This document shows positions 42,629 through 51,521 of a stretch of DNA of 64,000 nt, piece after piece. Position 1 is the stretch's first letter, and each line of letters starts with the position of its first letter. The notes under the pieces were generated by a model, which ran no database searches, had not been told where the DNA came from, and saw only the letters and a list, made by a program, of their open reading frames with translations. Position numbers and translations under genes: made by a program. Location: NCBI GenBank assembly GCA_963783945.1, contig CAWAPS010000030.1, positions 1 through 64,000 of the forward strand. Reading direction: 5' to 3'. This DNA is from CAWAPS01 sp963783945. GTDB lineage: Bacteria > Actinomycetota > Acidimicrobiia > Acidimicrobiales > Palsa-688.

Positions 42629-43322
42629 TCATGAGTCCGGCGGTGCACCGGGCGGCGGCCCACCCGGAGGCGCACCCGGAGGCGCACTCGGTGGCGGATC
42701 AGACGGCGGCCCCGGCGGCGGCGCACCTGGAGGCGGCGGCGGTGGACCAGACGGAGGCGCACTCGGTGGCGGACCAGACGGAGGCGCACTCGGTGGCGGA
42801 CCGGGCGGCGGACCCGGCGGAGGCGGAGGCGGCGGAGGACCGGATGGCGGCCCACCCGGAGGCGGCGGCGGCGGACCGGGCGGCGGCGCACCTGGAGGCG
42901 GCGGCGGCCCACCCCGAGGCCCACCCGGTGGACCAGACGGAGGCGCACCCGGAGGCGGCCCCGGCGGACCGGGCGGCGGCCCCGACGGAGGCGCACCTGG
43001 AGGCGGGGGCGGCGGCCCACTCGGGCGGCGGTGGCGGAGGCGGCCCCGGCGGGCGGGGCGGGCCGCCTCCCCCCGGCGGTCCTCCGACGCCGGGCGTCGA
43101 GGTCCCCGGGGCGCTCTCCCCTTTCGGCGCGTCCAGGTAGAAGAGTGAGACGATACGGTCGCGAAGGGAGCGTTTGGGGACTCCTTCTCCGGCTCCGCCC
43201 CCCCGCGCCGTTTGCGGCTTCGGACCCATGTCCCCGCCTGACCCTTCAAGAAAGGCGGCACAGGACCCGCAGTACTGGTCCTTGTCCAGGTTGCGAAATC
43301 CGCACGTTCTGCAGACGATCAA
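42629..43322 (-). CDS. Zinc-ribbon protein with long Pro-rich tail (frameshifted)
   Basis: A TTG start overlaps the tail protein I stop (TTGA). The N-terminus is a zinc ribbon, CRTCGFRNLDKDQYCGSC, followed by KRSLRDRIVSLFYLDAPKGE and a GPPGG-rich linker. At about 43023-43025 an extra base in GGG breaks the proline-rich frame. The neighbouring frame carries the uninterrupted GAPPSGPPPGPP-type tail to 42629. The locus is 694 bp (3n+1), and correction gives about 230 residues. It is last in the eCIS operon. The ribbon resembles that of the PASTA protein at 31759. Confidence 0.65.
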
Positions 43323-43876
43323 CTTCCCGCGTCCTGTCCTGGCCCGATCACTTGGACGTCGTGCATGACGTGGGCCGGCTTGGCCGCCGCCACGATGGCG
43401 CGTATGCGCCCCTCCTGCACTGACTCCGGTTCTTCGGAGACGATCCGCACGACGAGCCGCGAGGCTGGCGGGCCGGGCAGTGTTCCGCCTGGCTTCCTTG
43501 ACACTGATACTCCCCCCGTCTCCTCGATCTCCACCCGGGCACCCGTGTACAGTTCGAGCTCCTCCTGCAACCCGGCCGCCGTGCCCCGGCGCCGGAACAG
43601 GTCAGCGGCCGAGGCGACAACCTGTCGCTTTCGCTCGAGCGGCCAGTCCTCAACTGTCTCGGCACCTACCCAGCCTCCTAGCCACTGCAGGAAGTCTTCG
43701 GGCGCGATCGCCGGATCCACGTACGAATCGAGGCAATCGAGAGTCGACAGCACCGGTGCAATCACCTCATCCAGTGCGGCGCAGAACCGTCCGGTGAAGC
43801 CGTCCTCCTGGAAGACCGAGGGCATGAGACTCTGCAGCGGCACCGGACTGACCGAGTGCGGAAGGTCCCCCCTCAT
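43319..43876 (-). CDS. Phage tail protein I-like baseplate component (Pvc12-like)
   Basis: An ATG at 43876 gives 185 residues: SLMPSVFQEDGFTGRFCAAL, LDSYVDPAIAPEDFLQWLGG, RRRGTAAGLQEELELYTGAR and a C-terminal AAAKPAHVMHDVQVIG. This is the TIGR02242-type tail protein found after baseplate J in contractile injection loci. As sequenced, the upstream baseplate J frame runs straight into it. In the corrected frame J ends with a TGA overlapping this ATG (ATGA), which is the usual arrangement. Confidence 0.82.
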   Translation of the reverse strand: MRGDLPHSVSPVPLQSLMPSVFQEDGFTGRFCAALDEVIAPVLSTLDCLDSYVDPAIAPEDFLQWLGGWVGAETVEDWPLERKRQVVASAADLFRRRGTAAGLQEELELYTGARVEIEETGGVSVSRKPGGTLPGPPASRLVVRIVSEEPESVQEGRIRAIVAAAKPAHVMHDVQVIGPGQDAGS

Positions 43877-45853
43877 GAGCCTTCCCTGACTCGAACTTGG
43901 TGCTGGAACGAGAAGACCAGGCTGTCCGACCCAACGTTGACCCGCTGGCGTCGGTTCTCCCCGCTGGCGCGTGCTCAGATTCGCACCGAAGAGCACCACC
44001 TCTTCGACCAGATCCACGCCCGGGAGGCCCTGCAGTATGGCGAAGGCGTCACCGGCTTGGGCCGGGCGCCCCCATGGCCATCCGTCTCTGTCCGGTCCGC
44101 CCGTTATCGGATTGAAGTAGCTCTCGAGCCGCTCCATTGCGTCCTCGCGGATGCGGACAACGCTTGCTTGGGGTTTCGCTCGCAGCTGGGTCACAACCGT
44201 CACCCCTTGATAGGCCGGCGGTTCGATCAGCACCCGGGTACCGATGAGGCGGGTGCGATCGAGCTGTTCGGAAATTTTGGTCAGTAGCTCGTCGGATGGC
44301 TCGAGGTCGTCGAAGTTGATCCGACCCCGCTCCATGGGCACCGCTGGAACAATGAGAACCCGTACGGCCCCCGCCTCCGCTCCACTACCAGCGGCGACGC
44401 AACGCACCCGTGCCACCTCCGGAGCGGCCTCTCGGGTCAACTGTTCGAAATCCTCTGCGGTCACGGCGCGGCTACGGGTGCGCAGGAGGATCGGCCCACG
44501 TTGCTTGGCCTCCTCGACGGTCTCGGCATCCACACCGGCAATCGCCGCAGCCCGGTTCTCCACCGCCGACACGTATGGGATAGACGATTTGAGGGTGCGA
44601 ATCGTGCCCGGGCCGACATTGCCCCGCCTGCCTCCCCCGATGGCGTAGGTGCGCAGCCGCACGGTGGCACCCGCAGGGGGAATTGCGCCGTACTGGCGAG
44701 CGCTCCCCTCCGGCTGGCGGATCAATGGCCCGAAACCCACTTCTCCGCCAACGCTGTCGATACAAACGTGCCGGTCGTCGGGACGGCTCGCCGCGAAGTG
44801 GGGCACCTCGGTCCATGCCTGCCATCCGTCATCGGAACTTACCTCGACCGTCGCCGGCCCGGAACCCGACACCATGGGGGCGCGGCTCACGGAGAACCGC
44901 TGGCCCGGAATGCCTTCCGATTGCCCCAGCACCTCACCGGCCACCACGTCGGCGTGCACCGAGTCCATGGTTCCGCCGACCGTGGCCGCCGTGAGTCCGT
45001 GAATGATCGGCGAGGTCGCGTACGCCGGCTGGTCCTCCTCCGTCTCGATCACCCTGGCGCGCAGCCAACCGGCCCGGACGCCGTCCATTATCGCGGCGGC
45101 GTGGTTCGGGGGCACGTGTACGACGACCGCTCCGTTGCGATTGAGCCCCCCGGTCTCGTCGGCACCCACTTCGCACTCCGTCCATGTTGTCCCATCCCAT
45201 GCCTCCCAGTGCAAAGGGGGATTCGACGGGTCCACGCCCACCCCCTCGATCGTGCACGTGAACTGCAGCATGACGGCGCAACGAGGTACGGCCTCGGTAA
45301 GCGCCACGAGAAGGCTGTCTCCGGGACGAGGCAGCGAAGAGAAGGCGGGGAAGGGCGTGCCGAATCGAAGTGCCTCGCTCCGATCAACTCGTCGTGAATC
45401 CGCGCCGTCCGTCCCCGTCCCCGAGTCGGGCGCCGGTTGGGTGAGCACTCCCTGCAGGGAGCATGCCACAATCGTCAGGTCATCGCTCGTGGCGAACACG
45501 ATCGGATCCTCGACCTCGCTGCGCAAAGTCGCGGTCTGGGTTCCGGTGGGAACACTCAGGCTGGCCTTGGCCGGCGAGGAGAGCCAAAAGGTCACGCCAC
45601 ACCGCGCCGGCGTGGCCGGCAGAAGCTTGAGACCGATGAGTTCCAGGAACTTTATGTAGAGGCGGTCGGGAACGCGGTTCAGCCGGAACAGCAACCCGTC
45701 GGTCATGTAGGCAAAGGTCTCGATGAGAGTTATTCCGGGATCGGATACGTTGTGGTCCGTCCAGTCCGGGCAGTGGCGCATCACATATCGCTTGGCCTCG
45801 TCGACCAGCTCCTGGAACCGCCGATCATCTAGATTCGGTGTGGGCAGCGTCAT
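43873..45853 (-). CDS. Baseplate J-like assembly protein (Pvc11-like), with a frameshift near the 3' end
   Basis: The ATG at 45853 overlaps the gp25 stop (ATGA). The protein begins LDDRRFQELVDEAKRYVMRH and has GVTFWLSSPAKASLSVPTGT, the baseplate J core AVTAEDFEQLTREAAPEVAR, and the C-terminal domain VREDAMERLESYFNPITGG-like segment with VDLVEEVVLFGANLS. One extra base at about 43947-43949 makes it read through into tail protein I. Removing that base gives the family-typical end QRVNVGSDSLVFSFQHQVRV and a stop at 43873. The locus is 1981 bp (3n+1), about 659 residues when corrected. Confidence 0.85.
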
Positions 45854-46260
45854 CAGTAGTCGCTTCCGTCTTCGGGGATCGTGTAGAAGGGGAAGACCAG
45901 GTTGCGCCGATCGTTCGTTCCCTTGACCGTGTATTGGATGTCGATGAAGACGGTGCTGGCGGTATCTCGGTCCGGAGCGACGGCCACGGCGACCACATCC
46001 ACCCGGGGTTCCCATCGCAACAGCGATGCCTTCACTTCATGAGCCAGTTCGGCGCCCATGCTCTCGTCCGCCGGCCGAAATATGAAGTCCCGCACCCGGC
46101 TTCCGAACTCGGGCCGCATTGGCCGCTCGCCCGGGTAGGTGAGCAGGATCAGCCTCATCGCCTGTTCGAGCTCCCTTTCACCGGACACCAGTGCGACAGA
46201 TCCACCGGTAGTGCAGACGACGGGAAACGACAGGCCGGCGCCTACGAAATCGGCTGGCAT
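45853..46260 (-). CDS. GPW/gp25-family baseplate protein (Pvc9-like)
   Basis: A 135-residue protein with the gp25 core: ELEQAMRLILLTYPGERPMR, PEFGSRVRDFIFRPADES and the lysozyme-like-fold C-terminus NDRRNLVFPFYTIPEDGSDY. In contractile systems it forms the baseplate wedge with the J protein and starts sheath polymerisation. It lies 1 bp from the VgrG stop and overlaps the J start by 1 base. Confidence 0.93.
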   Translation of the reverse strand: MPADFVGAGLSFPVVCTTGGSVALVSGERELEQAMRLILLTYPGERPMRPEFGSRVRDFIFRPADESMGAELAHEVKASLLRWEPRVDVVAVAVAPDRDTASTVFIDIQYTVKGTNDRRNLVFPFYTIPEDGSDY

Positions 46261-46261
46261 G

Positions 46262-48220
46262 TCAGCTTCCCAGGGAGATCATGGATCCCTTGACCTCGAC
46301 CTGGCCGATCCCGCCGTCGATGGTCACACCCATTCCTCCCTTGAGGGTCAACTGGCCGGTTGTGTCCGCCTCGATGCTGATGTTGCCGGCCGCCTTGACC
46401 TCTATGCTCCCCCCTATACCTTTCTGCTCGATCGTGATTGACGCCGGCGGAGCGGTGGGTGGCCCGGCGTCGGCCACGATATGAATCGCACCGTTGACCT
46501 TGTCGATGAGGATCATCATCTTCTCGTCCTTGTCGGAGATGGTGATCGAGGACTTCGTCGGAGGAGGAATCGGTACACCGTGCTGCATCTCGTCGTCATC
46601 AAAGACGATTCGGTTGCCGGTCGGCGTTATCAGACCCCGTTGGACGACCTTGGCTGATCCGGCCGTTGCCTTGATGGCGTTGGTGAGTATGTCGTTGCTC
46701 GTGTTCCCGTTGATGAGACCACCTATGACGTAAGGACGTCGGACGTCTCCGAATTCGAAGCCAACGAGGACCTCGTCGTGGACCTCAGGGGTGAATAGCG
46801 CGCCCCAGTCGGCACCGAGCCCGACCTGTACGACGCGGGCCCAATCCGATTCGTAGGCGTTCGAGAACACCGGAAACGCCACCTTGACCCGTCCCATGTT
46901 CTTGGGATCGTTGTTGTTGGTGACGATTCCGCAGACGAACCCGGCGATCGTCGGGCGGGTGTCGGCCGCCGCTCCCCCTGATGCCAGCCCCAGAATCGAT
47001 CGGTCGTGTCGTCCGCTCACTTCGAACTCGGTGCGGTAGCCTCCTTCCGCAGGAATGAACCGGTGGCGAGCATTCGTCACTATCCACTTCCCCTTGAACT
47101 CGTCCGGCACCCCGTCCACCTGGATGGGCTGTCCGGCCTGGACTGACGGGTTGCCGTACGTAGATCCCTCGGCTTCGGCAAACGTGCTTGCGACGTGCTC
47201 GGCGACCCCCCTGGCCGCGCTGTCCGCAGCCGAGGTGGCGGAGGAGTCCTGCCCGACCGGGCGATCGCAGATCACCCTCGCGGTGCTGCTCGGGGCCGAG
47301 CCCAGGCTCGGCAGCTTCAGACCGGGGATCTTCGGAATGGACGGGAGACTGGGTTGCAGAAAGGGCGAGTCTTCCTTGAACATAGCGGCCATGTCGCCGG
47401 GCTGTACAGCCTTGTCCAGAGTCGCCGTGACCGTCTCCACGGCCGAGACGCTGGATGCGACCACGGCGTTGACGGGGTCCCAAGCTCTAACTTCGACGTT
47501 GCTCACCATTCCCCCGGCCGACAGCCGGGGCCGGAAGTGGAGCAGGTTGTCACCTAACGTCAGTTGCGGTGGACCACCCCCCATCCCGGCCATGCTGGCC
47601 ACCGATCCGAGCGCTCCCATGGCCCCCCCGTCGTCGCCGGCCGAGCCGGACGGCTGACGAAAGAAGAAGTTCCCGCCCGCCACGCCGACCTCGAAGCCGA
47701 TCTCGGCGGCCCGGAACTTCAAGAAGTCCCAGTCGGTCTGATTCAACTGGGACACATGGTCGTGGGCCACCTTGCTGTCATCGACGGTCACCTTGTCGAA
47801 GTTGTACGCAGCAGCTACCTGGTGGGCGATGTCGGAGTCGGTCATGTCCACGTATACGCGGGTGCGGCTGACCCTCTGCATCCGGTGCGCTTTCTCGTAT
47901 CCGCGGATGATCGTGTGTATGAGCGGCGACCGGTACTCGCCCTCGATCGAAGTTACCTCGCCCTTGATCAGACTCGTCGCCGATGAATCCGAAGGGGCTC
48001 CAGCGAAGATCTCCACCTGGGCCCCGATGGGAAAAAGACCGATGGCCGAGTTGTCCCCGTCGACCAGGGTTATCTCGAACATGTCCGGCAGATGAAGGTG
48101 CGTATCGACGACAGTCTGCACCAGGTTCTGGGTCATGTCGTCGGGGATGGCGTTACCTCCGACCGTGATGGTCGGTGTCACATGGGGGGTTACGTCGTTG
48201 ACGGCATTGGGCAGTGACAT
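46262..48220 (-). CDS. VgrG/gpD-gp5-like spike protein (Pvc8-like)
   Basis: A 652-residue spike. The N-terminal two-thirds resembles phage late-control gpD (VVDTHLHLPDMFEITLVDGD, YRSPLIHTIIRGYEKAHRMQ, QLNQTDWDFLKFRAAEIGFE). An OB-fold gp5 domain at about 425-500 follows (VCGIVTNNNDPKNMGRVKVA, VHDEVLVGFEFGDVRRPYVI). The end is a short beta-helix (GSIEVKAAGNISIEADTTGQ). No C-terminal toxin or enzyme extension is present. It should trimerise to form the membrane-piercing tip under the tube. Confidence 0.93.
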   Translation of the reverse strand: MSLPNAVNDVTPHVTPTITVGGNAIPDDMTQNLVQTVVDTHLHLPDMFEITLVDGDNSAIGLFPIGAQVEIFAGAPSDSSATSLIKGEVTSIEGEYRSPLIHTIIRGYEKAHRMQRVSRTRVYVDMTDSDIAHQVAAAYNFDKVTVDDSKVAHDHVSQLNQTDWDFLKFRAAEIGFEVGVAGGNFFFRQPSGSAGDDGGAMGALGSVASMAGMGGGPPQLTLGDNLLHFRPRLSAGGMVSNVEVRAWDPVNAVVASSVSAVETVTATLDKAVQPGDMAAMFKEDSPFLQPSLPSIPKIPGLKLPSLGSAPSSTARVICDRPVGQDSSATSAADSAARGVAEHVASTFAEAEGSTYGNPSVQAGQPIQVDGVPDEFKGKWIVTNARHRFIPAEGGYRTEFEVSGRHDRSILGLASGGAAADTRPTIAGFVCGIVTNNNDPKNMGRVKVAFPVFSNAYESDWARVVQVGLGADWGALFTPEVHDEVLVGFEFGDVRRPYVIGGLINGNTSNDILTNAIKATAGSAKVVQRGLITPTGNRIVFDDDEMQHGVPIPPPTKSSITISDKDEKMMILIDKVNGAIHIVADAGPPTAPPASITIEQKGIGGSIEVKAAGNISIEADTTGQLTLKGGMGVTIDGGIGQVEVKGSMISLGS

Positions 48221-48223
48221 GGC

Positions 48224-48907
48224 TCAGTTGGTCAGCTCCTGCATGTTGGGGAGGTACACGGTCGTCCCCGGCCGCACCCGAAATGGATCGTCAATGCCGT
48301 TGGCCTCGGCGACCGCTCTCCATGCGCCTGGGCTTCCATACGCGCGCGCCGCGATGAGGGCAAGGTTCTCACCCTCGGTGACGACATGGGCTTGCCGGCC
48401 AGGTAGGCCGCCCGACGTTGGGTTGGTGGGAAGCAAACCGAGAAGGCTCGGTTTCTCCTTCAGCTGGAATGTGACCATCGCCCGGATCGGATTACCGGTG
48501 CGATCAAACCGCTGAAATTCGATGTTCAGTGATCCATCGAGCTGGCATTCCATCAAGAAGGGGCCCCAGATGAACAGCAGTGTGGGCAGGCTGGATGTGA
48601 GGTTCATCCGGCCGCCTGTCAGCGCACCGACCACCGCCCCGGAGATCTTGCCCAGCAGGCCGCCCCCCGGGTCCATCCACTTGTGCATGAGATCGGCGTT
48701 GTCCTTGACGTCGTCGCCCACCAGCCAAGCCGCGGCTCTCAATGTCCGGGGGTGAGCCCCGGTGAAGATCCCTCCGGTCGATCCTCCTTGCCCACCGGTC
48801 GGGTTCGAGCGATTGTTCACCCCCCTCGATATGGTCATCTTCTCGGGGTTGAAGTCGAACTCGACGTTCTCGAACGGCATCATCTTGTTGACGAGCTTCG
48901 CCTTCAT
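48224..48907 (-). CDS. LysM spike-adaptor protein (Pvc7-like)
   Basis: A 227-residue protein. The N-terminal domain (NVEFDFNPEKMTISRGVNNR, FMECQLDGS-like strand, FQRFDRTGNPIRAMVTFQLK) is followed by a C-terminal LysM motif (HVVTEGENLALIAARAYGSP, NGIDDPFRVRPGTTVYLP). In contractile injection systems such proteins link the tube to the spike, and the LysM domain is structural. The start overlaps the upstream tube gene stop by 4 nt, and the stop is 3 bp before vgrG. Confidence 0.92.
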   Translation of the reverse strand: MKAKLVNKMMPFENVEFDFNPEKMTISRGVNNRSNPTGGQGGSTGGIFTGAHPRTLRAAAWLVGDDVKDNADLMHKWMDPGGGLLGKISGAVVGALTGGRMNLTSSLPTLLFIWGPFLMECQLDGSLNIEFQRFDRTGNPIRAMVTFQLKEKPSLLGLLPTNPTSGGLPGRQAHVVTEGENLALIAARAYGSPGAWRAVAEANGIDDPFRVRPGTTVYLPNMQELTN

Positions 48908-49350
48908 CCCGCTGCTCCCTGAAGGAATCCCTCATGGACCAGCTCCAGCGTCTCGATCGCCACGGTGCCGTCCTTTGCGGTTAGATCCGGGCCCTTCCAC
49001 GATTTAGGCAGCACGTTGGTGAGACTCCAGCTCGCCACCTCGGCGCCGCGCGCATCCCGCAGAATGATCTTTGCTGTACCACCCGAGCTCTTGTCGACGC
49101 AGCTGGATAGCCACTGCGCCACCTTTGCCGAGTCGTCCCTCGTCATGGCCCGAGTCAGAGTGAGCTTCTCGTAGTGGATCCGATCCGGCACCCAGCAGGC
49201 GTGGGTGTTGGTCCCCCCCTCCAGAATTTTGAACAGCTCGAAGTCGACCTTGAGCCCCGTGCACGATGCCCATCCGCCCAGATCGATCCCGTCGACGTGC
49301 ACATCGAACCGGAAGCTGAGACCCAGGCTGTCCTTGGTGTCAAAAGGCAT
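48904..49350 (-). CDS. Tail-tube-type protein 3 (T4 gp19-like, Pvc5-like)
   Basis: A 148-residue tube fold: LSFRFDVHVDGIDLGGWASC, THACWVPDRIHYEKLTLTRA, KIILRDARGAEVASWSLTNV and a final VAIETLELVHEGF. It resembles its upstream neighbour at 49363 more than the main tube protein at 52938, so the two are probably the tube-initiator proteins that adapt the tube to the spike hub. It overlaps the LysM start by 4 nt. Confidence 0.9.
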   Translation of the reverse strand: MPFDTKDSLGLSFRFDVHVDGIDLGGWASCTGLKVDFELFKILEGGTNTHACWVPDRIHYEKLTLTRAMTRDDSAKVAQWLSSCVDKSSGGTAKIILRDARGAEVASWSLTNVLPKSWKGPDLTAKDGTVAIETLELVHEGFLQGAAG

Positions 49351-49362
49351 GGCTAAGGGACC

Positions 49363-49818
49363 TCACGGATTGAGCTCGTCGTCGAGGAACCCGTTGTGTA
49401 TGAGCTCGAGGGTCTCGATCGCCACGCTTCCGCCGCCCGCGTCGAACGTCGTGATCCCCCACTTGACGGGGATGGCGTTTTTGAGGGTCCAGGAATGGAC
49501 TTCCTCGTGGTGGGCATCGCGCAAGGCCACCTTGACCTCTCCCAGCTCGTAGTTCTTGGCCGTCTTGCTGAGCCACTTTTGCACCTTCCCGGTATCCGAC
49601 TTGTTGGCCCCTCGACTCAGCTTCACGTTGGTGTATTGAGTGTGTCCGGGGAAAAACCATCGGTGGTTCCAGCCGTCGCCGGCGCGGTACTCGGGCACCT
49701 CGAAGGTCACGTCGAGCCCGTCGACCTTCGACCAGCTCCCGAGGTCGACGTCTCCGGGATGGACGGTGACGATGAACCTGTTGACCAGACCTAGTCGGTC
49801 CTTTTCCGAAAGCGGCAT
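49363..49818 (-). CDS. Tail-tube-type protein 2 (T4 gp19-like)
   Basis: A 151-residue paralog of the 48904 protein: LVNRFIVTVHPGDVDLGSWS, HRWFFPGHTQYTNVKLSRGA, KVALRDAHHEEVHSWTLKNA and VAIETLELIHNGF. The shared ending (VAIETLELxHxGF) shows duplication. It is probably a tube-initiator ring protein, not the polymerising tube subunit. It lies 11 bp after the DUF4157 gene on the same strand. Confidence 0.9.
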   Translation of the reverse strand: MPLSEKDRLGLVNRFIVTVHPGDVDLGSWSKVDGLDVTFEVPEYRAGDGWNHRWFFPGHTQYTNVKLSRGANKSDTGKVQKWLSKTAKNYELGEVKVALRDAHHEEVHSWTLKNAIPVKWGITTFDAGGGSVAIETLELIHNGFLDDELNP

Positions 49819-49829
49819 CGTCTATTCTC

Positions 49830-51521
49830 CTAGCGAAAGTCGGTAAGCAGGCCGGCGCGCTCCCGGTCGACGAGCAGCTCCATGCGCAGCCGGCGGCGCA
49901 TCCGGCCGTAGATTCTGTCGGTCAGTTCGTCGAGGTCCAGATGGTCGAGGTCCAGGTGCTCGTGGCCGCCCGGCCCTATCGTGGAGTCCCCGGGGCCACC
50001 CGACCCCACCTGCCTGGTCCCGTGCCGAGGGCTCTGGACCGCCGAGCCGGCACCCGCTCCGGAATTCGTTGCTGAAGCTGGGCTTGGTTGCGCCCCTGCC
50101 GGTGAACCCACCACGGCGAGACCGCCTGCAAGCGGGGCGTCGGCTCCGAGATCACGACGCACCTGTTGCCATTCATCCTGGGACAGCTGCACCCCTACCT
50201 CGTCGGTGTACAGGCCGAGGAGTTCAGCCCCGCTTCTACCTGCCAGCTGGTGCAGCCTCCGCCCGACGCCGGCGCCTGCAGGGTTTGCCGGCTCCGGGCC
50301 CGAAGCCATCAGCTCCCGAGAGGCACCGGTTGGCGCCCTACCTGACCCTGGGGGAACCGAGGTCGAGACCCGTTGGGACTTCGAGGCGGTTGTCATTCCG
50401 GCACTTGTTGCCCCGCCGGGCGACGTCGCACTCGATCCGGGACCAGCCGTGGATCCGAGCGAACCCGGGACGGATGCCGGGGCACCGACCCCAGGCCTCC
50501 CTCCAAGCGGGGTCGGGCCCTGAAGTCCGGCCGTGCGAGGTCGGAGGTCGGAACTTTCGTCGGCTGGAATTCGGTCTGTCGCCGCGTCGCCGAAGAGCCG
50601 ACGCACCAGACGCCGGTATTCTTCGGCTGGAAGCACCGCGACACCCTCACCGGCCGGGTCGGTGTTCATAGCCTGGACCCGAAAATCGACTCTGCGCTCG
50701 AGCTCATCGAGCCTGGCCTGCACCTCTCGGTCCACGTCCTGGGCCAGGCTGATCTCATCCTCGTGGCCCACGGCAGCCTGGCCGTGCTCAGCGGCAAACC
50801 GGTTCTTTCGGTGAATGAGACGGAGCTGACGGTATTGACCCGAAGCAAACTCTCGCTCACTGGCGTTGAGACTTTCCGCCACCTCATTGTGAAGATCCAC
50901 CCCGAACTCCGAGGATACGACCTCCCCGCTGAAGGTCGTGGCTTCCTCATGGACCTGATGGGCCAGCGTTTCGAATGGATTCCAGTCCCGTTCGCTGGAT
51001 GGGGCAGGACGCAGCGGGGCCGGCGCAGTCTGCCGCTGAACTCCGGGCTCGGACCGGGTAAGACCATCGAACACAATCCCGCCGCTTCCGTCCGAGACGG
51101 CAAAGCCTTCGCCGACTAGACGGCGCATGAGCGCGTGGGCCTCTCCAATCCCACTGTCGTCGTCGCTAACGCCGTCGGGATCGCCCGTCGCGGCGGGGTG
51201 ATGTGCTCCCGAATCACCCCGGAAGTAACGCTCCGCAACCTGTGCCTCGGCCTCCAGCGCCGCCCCCGCCGGGGTATCCTCGCCGGGCCGCTCGGGCTTC
51301 AGGCGCTGTTGGGCGGCGTGGGCGACCTCATGAGCCACAACGGCCCGGCCCGGAGGGCGGTCGAGCGGGCCAACCTCGTCGGGTACGAACACCGCTCCTT
51401 CCCGTGCGAAAGCGATAGCACCCAGTCGCTTCGCCTCGTCGCCTACCTCGGGACCTCTGTGGACCGTGTCGACGTCGACCCCGGTCGCGGCCCGAATCGC
51501 GGTCCGTACGTCATCGGGCAC
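49830..51521 (-). CDS. DUF4157 protein of the eCIS locus, with C-terminal tail-locus motif
   Basis: The GTG at 51521 opens exactly at the DUF4157 domain (PDDVRTAIRAATGVDVDTV), giving 563 residues, although an in-frame ATG at 51572 is also possible. The domain carries a zincin-like HEVAH (AVVAHEVAHAAQQRLKPERP) at about residues 64-68. A long Gly/Pro/Ser-rich middle follows. The end is a charged amphipathic segment, LDELTDRIYGRMRRRLRMEL, then LLVDRERAGLLTDFR. DUF4157 is a known marker of eCIS loci and is found on effectors. This protein could be a cargo or processing factor, or an assembly component held by its C-terminus. Confidence 0.8.
   Translation of the reverse strand: MPDDVRTAIRAATGVDVDTVHRGPEVGDEAKRLGAIAFAREGAVFVPDEVGPLDRPPGRAVVAHEVAHAAQQRLKPERPGEDTPAGAALEAEAQVAERYFRGDSGAHHPAATGDPDGVSDDDSGIGEAHALMRRLVGEGFAVSDGSGGIVFDGLTRSEPGVQRQTAPAPLRPAPSSERDWNPFETLAHQVHEEATTFSGEVVSSEFGVDLHNEVAESLNASEREFASGQYRQLRLIHRKNRFAAEHGQAAVGHEDEISLAQDVDREVQARLDELERRVDFRVQAMNTDPAGEGVAVLPAEEYRRLVRRLFGDAATDRIPADESSDLRPRTAGLQGPTPLGGRPGVGAPASVPGSLGSTAGPGSSATSPGGATSAGMTTASKSQRVSTSVPPGSGRAPTGASRELMASGPEPANPAGAGVGRRLHQLAGRSGAELLGLYTDEVGVQLSQDEWQQVRRDLGADAPLAGGLAVVGSPAGAQPSPASATNSGAGAGSAVQSPRHGTRQVGSGGPGDSTIGPGGHEHLDLDHLDLDELTDRIYGRMRRRLRMELLVDRERAGLLTDFR

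Noticed and set aside
42631..43140. Gly/Ala/His-rich frames on the plus strand
   Set aside because: They are the antisense images of the proline-rich tail of the zinc-ribbon protein; the low-complexity GGCGGC tract keeps all frames open.
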